Assembly: GCA_016297495.1 (NCBI GenBank)
Contig: JAEDGN010000003.1
Location: 26,892 to 90,891, forward strand
Reading direction: 5' to 3'
DNA from: Coprococcus sp.
GTDB lineage: Bacteria > Bacillota > Clostridia > Lachnospirales > Lachnospiraceae
Length of the DNA stretch: 64,000 nt
This document shows, piece after piece, positions 52,441 to 62,394 of this stretch. Positions within the stretch are counted from its first letter, which is position 1, and every line of letters starts with the position of its first letter. The notes under the pieces were generated by a model that searched no databases, was not told the DNA's origin, and was given only the letters and a program-made list of their open reading frames with translations. The position numbers and the translations under genes are program-made.

Positions 52441-53727
52441 ATGAAAAAGACATATGCATCGATGAGCAGAGAAGAACTGCTTGTTTTGAAGGATGAACTT
52501 GAAAAGGAATATCAGGATTATAAAGCTAAAGGATTAAAACTGGATATGTCCAGAGGCAAGCCATCCATTGCACAGCTGAATCTGTCCATGGGTATGATGG
52601 ATGTGTTCCACAGTGAATCAGATCTGAAATGTGAGGATGGAACGGATTGTCGTAATTATGGTGTCCTGGATGGTATTCCGGAGGCAAAGCGTTTGTTGGC
52701 ATCCATTGCGGAGGTTTCAGAAGATAATATTATTATTTTTGGCAATTCCAGTCTGAATGTGATGTACGATACTGTTTCAAGAGCCTATACGTTTGGTCTT
52801 ATGGGCCATACACCATGGTGCAAGCTGGACAATGTCAAGTTTCTTTGTCCGTCACCGGGTTATGACCGCCATTTTAAAATCACAGAGAGCTTTGGGTTTG
52901 AGATGATTGTCATTCCGATGACTGAAAACGGACCGGATATGGATATGGTTGAGGAATATGTGAATAACGATCCTTCGGTTAAGGGTATCTGGTGCGTGCC
53001 GAAATATTCTAATCCACAGGGATATTCCTATTCGGATGAAGTTGTCAGGCGTTTTGCCGCATTGACACCGGCTGCTGAAGATTTCAGAATTTTCTGGGAT
53101 AATGCGTACAGCGTTCACCATTTATATGAAGATAAGAGAGACGAGATCCTGGAGATTCTTGAGGAATGTGAGAAGGCAGGCCATCCGGATATGGTATTCA
53201 AGTTTACATCAACCTCAAAAATCAGTTTCCCGGGTTCCGGTGTAGCTGCCATTGCGACGTCAAAGACCAATCTGGATGATATCAGGAAGCAGCTGGTTGT
53301 TCAGACCATCGGACATGACAAGCTGAATCAGCTGCGGCATGTACGATTCTTCAGAGACCGCTATGGCGTGGAAGCCCAGATGCGCCGTCATGCAGATATA
53401 CTGAGACCAAAGTTTGAAATGGTTGAGGAGACACTGGAGGAAGAACTGGACGGACTGGACATTGGTACATGGACAAAACCGCTGGGAGGATATTTTATTT
53501 CCTTTGATGCCATGGAAGGCTGTGCAAAGGCTATTGTGGCAAAGGCGAAGGAGGCTGGCGTTGTTATGACAGGGGCAGGCGCCACCTATCCTTATGGTAT
53601 AGATCCGAAAGACAGCAATATCCGAATCGCGCCATCTTATCCTACTGTGGAGGAACTGGCAGTGGCAGCAAAACTTTTTGCTCTCTGCGTCAAGCTGGTC
53701 AGCGTGGACAAGCTGTTGGGAGCGTAA
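52441..53727 (+). CDS. Class I aminotransferase (subgroup Ic-like aspartate aminotransferase)
   Basis: PLP enzyme of 428 residues. PLP Lys260 in TSTSKISFPGSGVA, Asp-aromatic region IFWDNAYSVHHLY, and CVPKYSNPQGYSYSDE. The long N-terminus with KGLKLDMSRGKPS and the substrate-site spacing resemble the Ic aspartate aminotransferases described from Corynebacterium. Transamination of aspartate/glutamate is likely but unproven. The ATG at 52441 is chosen over 52381 because AAAGGA lies upstream and the earlier frame overlaps the promoter. A terminator follows. Confidence 0.88.
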   Translation: MKKTYASMSREELLVLKDELEKEYQDYKAKGLKLDMSRGKPSIAQLNLSMGMMDVFHSESDLKCEDGTDCRNYGVLDGIPEAKRLLASIAEVSEDNIIIFGNSSLNVMYDTVSRAYTFGLMGHTPWCKLDNVKFLCPSPGYDRHFKITESFGFEMIVIPMTENGPDMDMVEEYVNNDPSVKGIWCVPKYSNPQGYSYSDEVVRRFAALTPAAEDFRIFWDNAYSVHHLYEDKRDEILEILEECEKAGHPDMVFKFTSTSKISFPGSGVAAIATSKTNLDDIRKQLVVQTIGHDKLNQLRHVRFFRDRYGVEAQMRRHADILRPKFEMVEETLEEELDGLDIGTWTKPLGGYFISFDAMEGCAKAIVAKAKEAGVVMTGAGATYPYGIDPKDSNIRIAPSYPTVEELAVAAKLFALCVKLVSVDKLLGA

Positions 53728-53753
53728 TAGACAGATAAATTGAAGAGATAATA

Positions 53754-53797
53754 AAAAAGACCGGATCCGAATCATATAAACGGGACCCGGTCTTTTT
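53754..53797 (+). terminator. Terminator after the aminotransferase gene
   Basis: AAAAAGACCGG pairs with CCGGTCTTTTT (right arm 53787-53797), with inner GATCCG/CGGGAC pairing, then CAATTC. Confidence 0.85.
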
Positions 53798-53840
53798 CAA
53801 TTCATTCATGGCCAGATAATATGTGCGCAGGGAAATTTAT

Positions 53841-53869
53841 TTGCTTAATGGCTGGCGGTGTGTTATACT
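53841..53869 (+). promoter_or_regulatory. Promoter of the methionine-synthesis operon
   Basis: -35 TTGCTT (53841-53846), 17-base spacer, -10 TATACT (53864-53869). The leader to 53905 is about 29 bases, so there is no room for a SAM or cobalamin riboswitch. Confidence 0.7.
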
Positions 53870-53904
53870 GTAGTGCATAAAAGTGTTAAAACAGGTGATG
53901 ACAG

Positions 53905-54594
53905 ATGGCGATGGTATTGAGGCCTCAGATTGATCTGAATGATGACAGATGGGAGGATCTGCTGGCCAAATATAAACTGGATTCGGTGATGACAGCTTCG
54001 AGAATCAAAGCGCTCTGGAGGCGGATCAGAACCTGCAGCAGTCCGGTTATCTGGTATGAGCTTCAGGATAGGCAGACGGTTGCTGCGGCGGTGACTCTGG
54101 GACCGGGAATTGACAGACTTCAGGAGGGATGGTGCGCTCATTCACAGCTATTGGATGCCTATGCCGCAGATTGTATGTCCATGGAGGCTTTGCAATGCCT
54201 TTACCGGGTGTTGGAGAAGGAACTGCAGCGGCAGGGGCTTTTTATCTGTCATTATATCTTTGCACAGACAGAGACGGAAGCGGATGGCAGGGCAGGGATG
54301 TCAGGAGAGCCGGATGGGGCGGAGACAGTGGATGTTAAAGGTGAAACCGGACAACTGCTGGAGATGCTTTCTGCGGACATTCATCTGACTGCGGAGGGAA
54401 TGATGCATCCATTAAAAAGTGTGGTTTACCAGGGAATTCTATCGGAGAATGCGGAGAAAAGATGTGGTTCTGTCTGTGGAGGCTGCAGCCGGAAGGGTTG
54501 CCCGTACGGTCAATCATTACATATGGACAATTACAGAGAAACAGGAGTTTTAAAATACAGTTATGGATATCAGAGAATATTTGGGCAAAAATAG
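53905..54594 (+). CDS. Divergent MetH reactivation-domain protein (putative)
   Basis: 229 residues. The middle reads AAAVTLGPGIDRL then LLDAYAADCMSMEALQCLY, and later LSADIHLTAEGMMHPLKSV; these match the order and character of the Met_synt_B12 activation fold (ATLG, DA..E, L-LT.....P.KSV). A Cys-rich tail (CGSVCGGCSRKGCPY) follows. The RxSPGYGDW SAM-binding motif is not recognisable, so activity is an inference that rests mainly on genomic position: it overlaps the next gene by 32 bases and MetH in the operon lacks this domain. Confidence 0.6.
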   Translation: MAMVLRPQIDLNDDRWEDLLAKYKLDSVMTASRIKALWRRIRTCSSPVIWYELQDRQTVAAAVTLGPGIDRLQEGWCAHSQLLDAYAADCMSMEALQCLYRVLEKELQRQGLFICHYIFAQTETEADGRAGMSGEPDGAETVDVKGETGQLLEMLSADIHLTAEGMMHPLKSVVYQGILSENAEKRCGSVCGGCSRKGCPYGQSLHMDNYRETGVLKYSYGYQRIFGQK

Positions 54595-56371
54595 AATTAT
54601 TACAGATGGGGCCATGGGTACGTGGTATGACCGTCAGACAGGGTATCGGGGAGAACTGGCGGAAGGCGCCAATCTGACCCGTCCGGATCAGATTCAGGCC
54701 ATTCACCGTTCCTATATAGAAGCGGGCGCACAGCTCATACGAACCAATACCTTTGCTGTGAATTCTATGTTTTTTGCAAAAGAGGATATTCCGGCAGTTT
54801 TGAGAGCTGCCATGGAAAATGCACGGGCAGCTGTGGAAAGTGCCGAAAGACATGAGCCGGTATGGATCGCCGCTGATATGGGTCCCATTCATGAAGATGA
54901 TGAAAGAACTGCAGAGGCGGTTATTCGGGAATATCTGGAACTTTGCCGGGAATTCATGAATCTGGGAGCCAGAGTCTTTGTTTTTGAAACGCTGTCGGAA
55001 TTCCGATATATACGGGATGCGGCGGCTTTTATTAAGAAACAGCTGCCAGAGGCCTTTATCATTGCTCAGTTCAGCTTTAACAGGAATGGCTATACCCGTT
55101 CCGGCATGGGAGTCAGGGCGATGCTGGCAGAGGCGGGCACCCTTTCGGCCATCGATGCTGTGGGTTTTAATTGTGGACTGGGACCTGTTCATTTGTATGA
55201 CCTGTTGAAGAATCAGCCTTTTCCTAAGGGAAAATATCTGACGGCTTTGCCGAATGCCGGCTATCCGACGGAGCTTCGGGGACGCACCCTCTATTCTGAA
55301 AATGTACCTTATTATGTGGAGATGATGCAAAAGATCGCTGATCTGGGTGTGGATTTTCTGGGTGGATGCTGCGGTACGACACCGGCCCATATACAGGGCA
55401 TCCGCGATCTGGTGAAGGAAGGGATACGTCCGCCTAAGAAGCTGATGCCGATGGCAGGACGGAAGGTGTCAACAGATGCCGGGATGACGGAGGAGAGAAC
55501 AGAATTCATGCAGAAGCTGGACAGGGGCGAGAAGGTATTCGCCGTAGAGCTGGATCCGCCTTTTGATGCCAATGATAGGAAATTGATGGAAGGTGCAGCG
55601 CTTTTGAAGGAGGTGGGCGTGGATATGATCACGCTGGCTGATTCTCCGCTGGCAAGGCCAAGGGCTGATGCGATTGCTTCTGCCGTTAAGATGCATTATA
55701 CAGATCAGATGGAGGCCATGCCTCATATCTGCTGCAGAGATAAGAATACCATCGCGCACCGGGCTCAGATCATCGGTATGCATATGAATGGCCTTCGGCA
55801 TGCACTGATTGTGACGGGAGATCCTGTTGCCAGAGGTGACCGCGAAAGTATTAAGAGCGTTTTTAACTTTAATTCCATTAAATTGATGAAATATGTCCAG
55901 ACCATGAATCAGGAGGTTTTCGGCAGCACACCTGTTTATTATGGCGGAGCATTGAACCAGAATAATGGTTCTGTGGATAATATTGCGGCCCGCATGCGGC
56001 AGAAAATGGAGGCGGGCGCCAGCTGGTTCATGACGCAGCCTGTTTACGGTCAGGAGGATATCGACAGACTCCGTGAGCTGAAGGAGAAATCCGGCGGGAA
56101 GATTCTGGCTGGCATCATGCCTCTGGTCAGCAGGAAGAATGCATTGTTCATTAAAAATGAGATGCCCGGTATCCATGTACCGGACGAGGTGCTTGAACAG
56201 TATCGAGAGGGACTTGGACGGGAAGAATATGAAGAGATCGCTGTGTCCATCAGTCTTGATCTGATCAGTCGTCTGCAGGATGTCTGTGACGGCTATTATC
56301 TGATGACACCATTTAACAGAGCATCATTGATTAAAAGGATTATTTTACAGGCGAAAAAGGAGTTGGCGTGA
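54563..56371 (+). CDS. Bifunctional homocysteine S-methyltransferase / methylenetetrahydrofolate reductase
   Basis: 602 residues. The N-terminal half is a Zn homocysteine-methyltransferase (GAMGTW, GFNCGLGP, GGCCGTTPAH with three Cys ligands). The C-terminal half, from about 320, is a MetF-type flavin TIM barrel (FAVELDPPFD, HICCRDKN, IVTGDPVARGD, FMTQPVY). The arrangement matches B. subtilis YitJ. It makes 5-methyl-THF for the MetH encoded next. The start at 54563 lies within the end of the previous gene and has no close ribosome site, so coupling is likely; the stop overlaps metH (TGATG). Confidence 0.92.
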   Translation: MDIREYLGKNRIITDGAMGTWYDRQTGYRGELAEGANLTRPDQIQAIHRSYIEAGAQLIRTNTFAVNSMFFAKEDIPAVLRAAMENARAAVESAERHEPVWIAADMGPIHEDDERTAEAVIREYLELCREFMNLGARVFVFETLSEFRYIRDAAAFIKKQLPEAFIIAQFSFNRNGYTRSGMGVRAMLAEAGTLSAIDAVGFNCGLGPVHLYDLLKNQPFPKGKYLTALPNAGYPTELRGRTLYSENVPYYVEMMQKIADLGVDFLGGCCGTTPAHIQGIRDLVKEGIRPPKKLMPMAGRKVSTDAGMTEERTEFMQKLDRGEKVFAVELDPPFDANDRKLMEGAALLKEVGVDMITLADSPLARPRADAIASAVKMHYTDQMEAMPHICCRDKNTIAHRAQIIGMHMNGLRHALIVTGDPVARGDRESIKSVFNFNSIKLMKYVQTMNQEVFGSTPVYYGGALNQNNGSVDNIAARMRQKMEAGASWFMTQPVYGQEDIDRLRELKEKSGGKILAGIMPLVSRKNALFIKNEMPGIHVPDEVLEQYREGLGREEYEEIAVSISLDLISRLQDVCDGYYLMTPFNRASLIKRIILQAKKELA

Positions 56372-58785
56372 TGAACAGACAGGAATTTCAGAAATTATGT
56401 AGGGAAAAAATCCTTTTTCTGGATGGAGCAACAGGGACCAATCTGCAGAAGGCGGGGATGCCGACGGGGGTCTGCCCGGAAGCATGGATACTGGAGCATC
56501 CGGATGTGCTGAAGCAGCTCCAAAGAGAATATTTTGAGGCGGGCAGTGATATCGTGCTGGCGCCGACCTTTACATCCAACAGAATTAAGCTGGAAGAATA
56601 TGGACTGGCTGATGAGATAAAGACCATGAATCATCGTCTGGTGGCCCTTTCAAGGGAAGCTGCCGGTGAGCATGGAATGGTGGCCGGGGATATGACCATG
56701 ACAGGACGGCAGCTGGCTCCCATGGGCAATATGCGTTTTGAGGACCTGGTGGACATTTACAGGGAGCAGGCTGGTTATCTGGCGGATGCCGGGGTCGATT
56801 TATTCATTGTGGAGACCATGATGAGCCTGAATGAATGCAGAGCGGCACTTCTTGCCATTCGGGAGGTCAGTGATCTGCCGGTACTTGTGACACTTTCCTT
56901 TAATGAAGACGGACGAACTCTGTTTGGTACGGATGCAAGGACAGCCATGGTGGTGCTGCAGTCTCTGGGTGCTGATGCGGTGGGGGTCAACTGCTCCACG
57001 GGACCGGAGCAGATGGCAGGACTGGTAACTGATATGAAGGCTTATGCCAATATTCCAGTCATTGCCAAGCCAAATGCCGGCATGCCGGAGGTAGTGGACG
57101 GGAAGACGGTCTATCGTATGACGCCGGAAGAATTTGCTTCTGAGGCATTGCTGCTTCTGGAAGCAGGAGCAGGGATTCTCGGTGGCTGCTGTGGTACGAC
57201 ACCAGCCCATATCCGTGCCCTGAAGGAGGCCGTTAAAGGCCGGAAGGTGCCGGATATCAGTCAGACTTATCACCGTGTGCTGGCATCGGAAAGACAGACA
57301 CTGGATATTGAACTGGACGGCGGTTTTCTTGTTGTGGGTGAGAGGATCAATCCAACGGGCAAGAAAAAGCTTCAGGCAGCCCTGCGGGAAGGTCAGATGG
57401 ATATGGTCATGGATATGGCCCTGGCTCAGGAAGAAAAGGGTGCGGCCATACTGGATATCAATATGGGCATGAACGGTATTGATGAAAAAGAAATGATGCT
57501 GAAAACCATTGATATTGTGACTCAGACAGTGAATCTGCCCCTTTGCATAGATTCCAGTCATGTGGACATCATCGAGGCGGCACTGCGGGTCTATCCGGGT
57601 CGTGCTTTGATCAACTCCATTTCACTGGAGAAGGAAAAATTTGAACGGCTTCTGCCGATTGCAAAAAAATATGGCGCTATGTTTATCCTTTTGCCGTTGT
57701 CTGATGAGGGACTTCCGAAGGACAGCCGTGAGAAAACAGAGATTATCCACAGGATCATGGATCGGGCGATGGAGCTGGGGTTCCATAAGGAGGATATAGT
57801 GGTGGATGGTCTGGTGGCGACGGTGGGGGCCAACAGGAGAGCGGCTATGGAGACACTGGATACCATTGCTTACTGTCATGACAATCTTGGACTGGCGACC
57901 ATCTGCGGTCTATCCAATATTTCCTTTGGACTTCCGGAACGTTCCTATGTCAATACGGCTTTCCTGACTATGGCCATCAGCCGTGGACTGACCATGGCGA
58001 TTGCCAACCCGTCCCAGGACCTTCTCATGCATGCGGCTTTTGCATCGGATCTGCTGATGAACAGACCGGGAGCAGATGTACGTTATATTGAACGAATGAA
58101 TGAATTTAAAGATCAAAAGGCATCGGAAAGTGCTTCCCCAACGGCGGCTATGACACCGGGTGAGAGGATTTTTGAGGCAGTACTGAAGGGCAATCAGGGG
58201 GGGATCCTTAAGCTGGTGACAGAGGGTCTTGAAGGAGGTCTGCTGCCGGATGATGTGATACAGAAGAGTCTGATTCCTGCCATACAGAAGGTGGGCGAAT
58301 TCTTTGAACAGCAGAAATATTTCCTGCCGCAGCTCATTGCCAGCGCAGAGACCATGGAAAAAGCCATCGATTATCTGGAGCCGATGCTTAAGAAGGATGA
58401 TGCTGAGGAAAAAGCCACCATCATTATGGCAACGGTGGAAGGTGATATCCATGATATCGGCAAGAATCTGGTGGTGTTAATGCTGAAAAATTATGGCTAT
58501 CGTGTCATTGATCTGGGCAAGGATGTGTCGAAGGAAAGAATTGTGGCAGCAGCTATAAAGGAAAATGCGGCTATCATCGGTCTGTCTGCGCTAATGACGA
58601 CTACCATGATGCGGATGCGGGATGTGGTCGAATATGCCGCAGAGCAGGGATGTAAAAGCAAAATCATCATCGGAGGCGCTGTGACGACCCAGAGCTTTGC
58701 CGATGAAATCGGAGCCGATGGCTACTCCAGAGATGCAGCGGAGGCTGTACATCTGGTTGAAAGACTTCTGCAGTCTGCTCCATAA
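56371..58785 (+). CDS. metH: Methionine synthase, cobalamin-dependent, lacking the activation domain
   Basis: 804 residues in three modules: homocysteine domain (1-290; GVNCSTGP, GGCCGTTPAH), folate/pterin barrel (about 310-580; GERINPTGKKKL, LPLCIDSSH) and cobalamin cap plus Rossmann domain (about 600-800) with base-off His about 693 in DIHDIGKN. E. coli MetH continues for another ~330 residues with a SAM-binding activation domain; this protein ends after the B12 domain, so reactivation must be supplied in trans, plausibly by the 53905 product. AAGGAG precedes the ATG; a GTG at 56368 is possible. Confidence 0.95.
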   Translation: MNRQEFQKLCREKILFLDGATGTNLQKAGMPTGVCPEAWILEHPDVLKQLQREYFEAGSDIVLAPTFTSNRIKLEEYGLADEIKTMNHRLVALSREAAGEHGMVAGDMTMTGRQLAPMGNMRFEDLVDIYREQAGYLADAGVDLFIVETMMSLNECRAALLAIREVSDLPVLVTLSFNEDGRTLFGTDARTAMVVLQSLGADAVGVNCSTGPEQMAGLVTDMKAYANIPVIAKPNAGMPEVVDGKTVYRMTPEEFASEALLLLEAGAGILGGCCGTTPAHIRALKEAVKGRKVPDISQTYHRVLASERQTLDIELDGGFLVVGERINPTGKKKLQAALREGQMDMVMDMALAQEEKGAAILDINMGMNGIDEKEMMLKTIDIVTQTVNLPLCIDSSHVDIIEAALRVYPGRALINSISLEKEKFERLLPIAKKYGAMFILLPLSDEGLPKDSREKTEIIHRIMDRAMELGFHKEDIVVDGLVATVGANRRAAMETLDTIAYCHDNLGLATICGLSNISFGLPERSYVNTAFLTMAISRGLTMAIANPSQDLLMHAAFASDLLMNRPGADVRYIERMNEFKDQKASESASPTAAMTPGERIFEAVLKGNQGGILKLVTEGLEGGLLPDDVIQKSLIPAIQKVGEFFEQQKYFLPQLIASAETMEKAIDYLEPMLKKDDAEEKATIIMATVEGDIHDIGKNLVVLMLKNYGYRVIDLGKDVSKERIVAAAIKENAAIIGLSALMTTTMMRMRDVVEYAAEQGCKSKIIIGGAVTTQSFADEIGADGYSRDAAEAVHLVERLLQSAP

Positions 58786-58800
58786 AACAGGAGAGAATGA

Positions 58801-59625
58801 ATGGCAGATATTATAGAGATTACGGATTTTATGGCTCCGGAGCTGGATATATATGCCCGATTAACGGAAGGGCAGCTTTTGCGTCGGGATGCACCGGAGA
58901 AAGGGCTTTTTATTGCGGAAAGTCCCATGGTTATAGGAACGGCGCTTGATGCCGGCTATGTTCCGGTGTCCTGTCTGGTGGAACATAAATATCTGGAAGG
59001 CCAGGCGGGAAATATTATTGAACGATGTGGGGATATTCCTGTGTATACAGCTGAATTGGAAGTGCTGACTCAGCTAACGGGATATAATCTGACCAGAGGA
59101 ATGCTCTGTGCCATGCATCGGCCGGCCATGCTGTCTGTGGAGTCGGTATGTGAAGGTGCAAGGCGGATCGTCGTGCTGGAAAATGTCATGAATCCCACCA
59201 ATGTGGGCGCTATATTCCGTTCTGCAGCAGCATTGAACATGGATGGAATCCTATTAACAGAGGGCTGCAGTAATCCTCTGTACCGCAGGTCCATCCGTGT
59301 CAGCATGGGAACAGTATTCCAGATACCATGGACATTTCTGGATGATGCTTTTGCATGGCCGGATCCGGCCATCGAACGGCTTCATGATATGGGTTTCAAG
59401 CTGGCAGCCATGGCTTTAAGAGATGATTCTGTCTGTATCGATGATCCGGCGCTTATGGCAGAAGAGAAACTGGTCATTGTTCTTGGTACGGAGGGAGATG
59501 GCCTGGCAGCGGATACCATTGCAGATTGCAATTATACGGTCAGAATACCGATGGCCCACGGCGTCGATTCCCTGAATGTGGCGGCTGCCAGCGCGGTAGC
59601 CTTCTGGCAGCTTGGAAATAGATAA
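58801..59625 (+). CDS. TrmH/SpoU-family RNA 2'-O-methyltransferase
   Basis: 274 residues: an N-terminal substrate-binding region (about 1-115) and a knotted SPOUT domain with the three SpoU motifs: ENVMNPTNVGAIFRSAAAL, VLGTEGDGLAAD and IPMAHGVDSLNVAAASAVAFW. The target RNA is not predictable. The ATG follows the metH stop by 15 bases with AGGAGAG upstream. Not functionally related to the methionine genes except as a SAM consumer. Confidence 0.9.
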   Translation: MADIIEITDFMAPELDIYARLTEGQLLRRDAPEKGLFIAESPMVIGTALDAGYVPVSCLVEHKYLEGQAGNIIERCGDIPVYTAELEVLTQLTGYNLTRGMLCAMHRPAMLSVESVCEGARRIVVLENVMNPTNVGAIFRSAAALNMDGILLTEGCSNPLYRRSIRVSMGTVFQIPWTFLDDAFAWPDPAIERLHDMGFKLAAMALRDDSVCIDDPALMAEEKLVIVLGTEGDGLAADTIADCNYTVRIPMAHGVDSLNVAAASAVAFWQLGNR

Positions 59626-59640
59626 TGGAAGAGCAGTCAT

Positions 59641-59717
59641 AAAAATCCCCATATTGGCACAGACTAACGGCATGGAATTTCATGATAAAAGGAGGCTGTG
59701 TGAATATGGGGATTTTT
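59641..59717 (+). promoter_or_regulatory. 15-bp inverted repeat covering the enolase start codon
   Basis: AAAAATCCCCATATT (59641-59655) and its exact complement AATATGGGGATTTTT (59703-59717) flank 47 bases that contain the GGAGG site (59691-59695). The ATG of eno (59706-59708) is inside the right arm, and the arm ends in a T-run. It could block enolase translation, or terminate upstream transcription within the gene. Confidence 0.75.
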
Positions 59718-61049
59718 TGTCCGATTGAAGATGTGAAAGCAAGGGAGATTCTGGATTCCAGGGGCAATCCTACTGTGGAGGTGGAGGTAGTCTGTGAGGG
59801 CGGTATTACGGAGAGGGCTGCTGTACCATCGGGAGCATCCACCGGTCGGTTTGAAGCGCTGGAGCTGCGTGATACGAAGGATGACTGGCGCTACGGCGGC
59901 AAAGGCGTGAATCAGGCAGTAACGAATGTCAATGTCAATATTAAAGATATACTGGTGGGGCATCCGGTGACGGATCAGACTCATCTGGATCGTATGATGC
60001 TGGCCTATGACAGCACGGATAATAAATCAAAGCTGGGGGCCAATGCCATGCTGGGGGCATCTATTGCGGCAGCAAGAGCCGGTGCCCATACCGTTGGGCT
60101 ACCTCTGTTCCAGTATCTCGGAGGATGCTATACGCATATCCTGCCCGTCCCTATGATGAATATTATTAACGGCGGTGCCCATACCACGTCTACCATTGAT
60201 TTTCAGGAATTCATGATCATGCCGGTGGGGGCCTGCTGTTTCCGGGAAGGGCTGCGTATGGGGACAGAGGTTTATCATGCGTTAAAAAAACTGCTGCATG
60301 AGGCAGGGCATGTAACGGCTGTAGGTGACGAGGGTGGCTTTGCGCCCGATTTGAAGGATGCAGAAGAAGCTTTTGATTATCTGATGCGGGCTGTTGAGGC
60401 GGCAGGCTATGAGCCTGGAAAGGATGTGGTCTTTGCCATGGATGCGGCGGCCAGCGAGCTGTATAATGATGAGACCGGCCAGTATATTTTCCCGGGTGAG
60501 AGTAAGCGCAAGGGTGAGAATGTGGTGCGTTCTGCCGATGAAATGATTGCCTATTACCAGAGATTGACAGAGAAATATCCGCTGCAGTCCATCGAAGACG
60601 GTCTGGATGAAGAAGACTGGGAAGGCTGGACCCGTATGACAAAGGCGCTTGGTCATCACATACAGTTAGTGGGAGATGATCTTTTTGTCACAAACGCTAA
60701 AAGACTGAAGAAGGGTATCAGTTTAGGTGCTGCGAATGCCATATTAATTAAGGTGAATCAGATCGGGACAGTGACAGAGACCATGGAAGCTATTGAGATA
60801 GCAAAAAGAGCCGGGTATCATATTGTTATATCCCACCGCTCCGGTGAGACAGAGGATACCTTTATTGCAGATCTGGCTGTTGGGGTCAATGCAGGACAGA
60901 TCAAGACGGGTGCACCCTGCCGCAGCGATCGTGTGGCAAAATATAATCAGCTGCTGCGAATTGAGGATGAGCTGGGTGCCAGTGCCGTTTACGGAGGGCA
61001 GATCCATGAAACAGGCAAAGAGGCCTTTGGGATCCGGAACTGGCGGTAG
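59706..61049 (+). CDS. eno: Enolase (phosphopyruvate hydratase)
   Basis: Converts 2-phosphoglycerate to phosphoenolpyruvate in glycolysis. 447 residues. [53 protein letters not shown] with the catalytic Lys, and [19 protein letters not shown] are intact. The ATG at 59706 is 10 bases after GGAGG; GTG 59700 or ATG 59682 are less likely. The start codon lies in the right arm of a 15-bp inverted repeat. It carries an internal extended segment (CYTHILPVP) as in other Clostridia. Confidence 0.97.
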   Translation: MGIFCPIEDVKAREILDSRGNPTVEVEVVCEGGITERAAVPSGASTGRFEALELRDTKDDWRYGGKGVNQAVTNVNVNIKDILVGHPVTDQTHLDRMMLAYDSTDNKSKLGANAMLGASIAAARAGAHTVGLPLFQYLGGCYTHILPVPMMNIINGGAHTTSTIDFQEFMIMPVGACCFREGLRMGTEVYHALKKLLHEAGHVTAVGDEGGFAPDLKDAEEAFDYLMRAVEAAGYEPGKDVVFAMDAAASELYNDETGQYIFPGESKRKGENVVRSADEMIAYYQRLTEKYPLQSIEDGLDEEDWEGWTRMTKALGHHIQLVGDDLFVTNAKRLKKGISLGAANAILIKVNQIGTVTETMEAIEIAKRAGYHIVISHRSGETEDTFIADLAVGVNAGQIKTGAPCRSDRVAKYNQLLRIEDELGASAVYGGQIHETGKEAFGIRNWR

Positions 61050-61096
61050 AATTATTTCTTTCAATATTGTTTTAGCAGGAAAAAAATGATATGATG

Positions 61097-61131
61097 AATG
61101 CTGGCAGATATTTTAGGCTGCCGGCATTTTT
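61097..61131 (+). terminator. Terminator after eno
   Basis: AATGCTGGCAG (61097-61107) pairs with CTGCCGGCATT (61118-61128), with one GU pair, followed by a T-run. Confidence 0.85.
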
Positions 61132-61152
61132 CATAGATAAAGAGGATGGATG

Positions 61153-62394
61153 ATGGAAGATCAGAAGAAAAAACAATTGCAGCAGGCTATTTTTATATTT
61201 ACGATTGTTGTCTGTCTGACAGCTATTGCGACGGGATTAGGTTCAACGACTTTTTCTAATTATTTTAAGGAAGTCTATCATGTGACAAGCGAGCAGCGGG
61301 GATTTATTGAGATACCAAGGGAATCTCCGGGAATCCTGTGTGCGGTGATTGTTTCATTGCTGGCAGGCTTCAGTGATGTGACCATTGGGGCAGTGTCCCA
61401 GATTCTTGTCATGGTTGGGCTTCTTGTTATGGGTGTCTTTAGTCCTTCCTATGGAATGATGCTCATTTTCCTGTTCATTCAATCGTTGGGTATGCATCTT
61501 TTTATGCCGCTCAACGATGCCATCAGTATGGATCTGGCAAAGGAAGGCGAAGTCGGAAAGACACTGGGGCATTTTAAAAGCAGTGCCAGTATGAGTACCA
61601 TGGTGACGGCTTTTGTCGTATTTGCCGGTTACCGTTTTGGTTTTTTCAGTTTTGGCGATAAGATCCTAAAGCCATTTGTCATTGCGGCTGTATTGTCCGT
61701 TGTGGCGGCTGTTTTGCTTATCTATTTAAAGAAGATCATGCCGGAGAGCAGCGGGAAGACGAAGCCGAAGAGCAAATTTATTATGCGAAAGCAGTATATG
61801 CCCTATTATCTGACGCTGGTAGCTTATGGCTGTCAGAAGCGTATCAAGCTGGTGTTCGGCCCGTGGATCGTCATTGAGCTCATGGGCAAAGGCGCGGATA
61901 CGGTGGCCATGCTGGGAATTCTGACTTCATTTATCGGCGCGTTTTTCAGTAAACGTCTTGGAAAGATGCTGGATGAAAAGGGCCTGAAGTATACCATGGT
62001 CTTCGAAGGCATCTATATGATGGTGGTAGCTGCAGCGCTGGGTGTGGCTGCAGGTGCACTTGAGAAAGGTATTCTTGGCAAGGACGGATGGATGGTCTTC
62101 ATCGTCTATGCGATTTACATACTGGCTTATCTGCTGGAACAGTTCAATATGGTACATGCATTCATGATGCGTCAGCTGGCCGTTGACCCTTCGGAGGTAA
62201 CGGAGAGTCTTTCCATTGGCCTGAGCATTGACCATGTGCTGGCGATTACGGTTTCTTCCATATTTGGTGTCATCTGGGCACGATTTGGAGCTGAATATGT
62301 ATTTTTCATCTGCGCAGCCACAGCACTGGTGCAGATGGGTGTGGGAATTTATATGGGAAAAAGGATGTTGAGTGATGGAAGTACAACGAGATAG
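61153..62394 (+). CDS. Major facilitator superfamily transporter
   Basis: 413 residues with about twelve membrane helices and a basic central loop (MPESSGKTKPKSKFIMRKQY, about 197-217). The MFS fold is clear from the helix count and the GTALG-like turns, but no substrate signature is recognised. ATG 61153 is preferred because it lies 7 bases after GAGG; ATG 61150 is equally in frame. The end overlaps the MATE gene by 20 bases. Confidence 0.8.
   Translation: MEDQKKKQLQQAIFIFTIVVCLTAIATGLGSTTFSNYFKEVYHVTSEQRGFIEIPRESPGILCAVIVSLLAGFSDVTIGAVSQILVMVGLLVMGVFSPSYGMMLIFLFIQSLGMHLFMPLNDAISMDLAKEGEVGKTLGHFKSSASMSTMVTAFVVFAGYRFGFFSFGDKILKPFVIAAVLSVVAAVLLIYLKKIMPESSGKTKPKSKFIMRKQYMPYYLTLVAYGCQKRIKLVFGPWIVIELMGKGADTVAMLGILTSFIGAFFSKRLGKMLDEKGLKYTMVFEGIYMMVVAAALGVAAGALEKGILGKDGWMVFIVYAIYILAYLLEQFNMVHAFMMRQLAVDPSEVTESLSIGLSIDHVLAITVSSIFGVIWARFGAEYVFFICAATALVQMGVGIYMGKRMLSDGSTTR

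Noticed and set aside
53798..53904. SAM or cobalamin riboswitch upstream of the methionine operon
   Set aside because: The promoter leaves about 29 bases of leader, and no conserved core is visible.
54335..55390. 351-codon minus-strand open frame
   Set aside because: It lies opposite the methyltransferase/MTHFR fusion and resembles reverse-frame translation (His/Ile/Arg-rich, low order).
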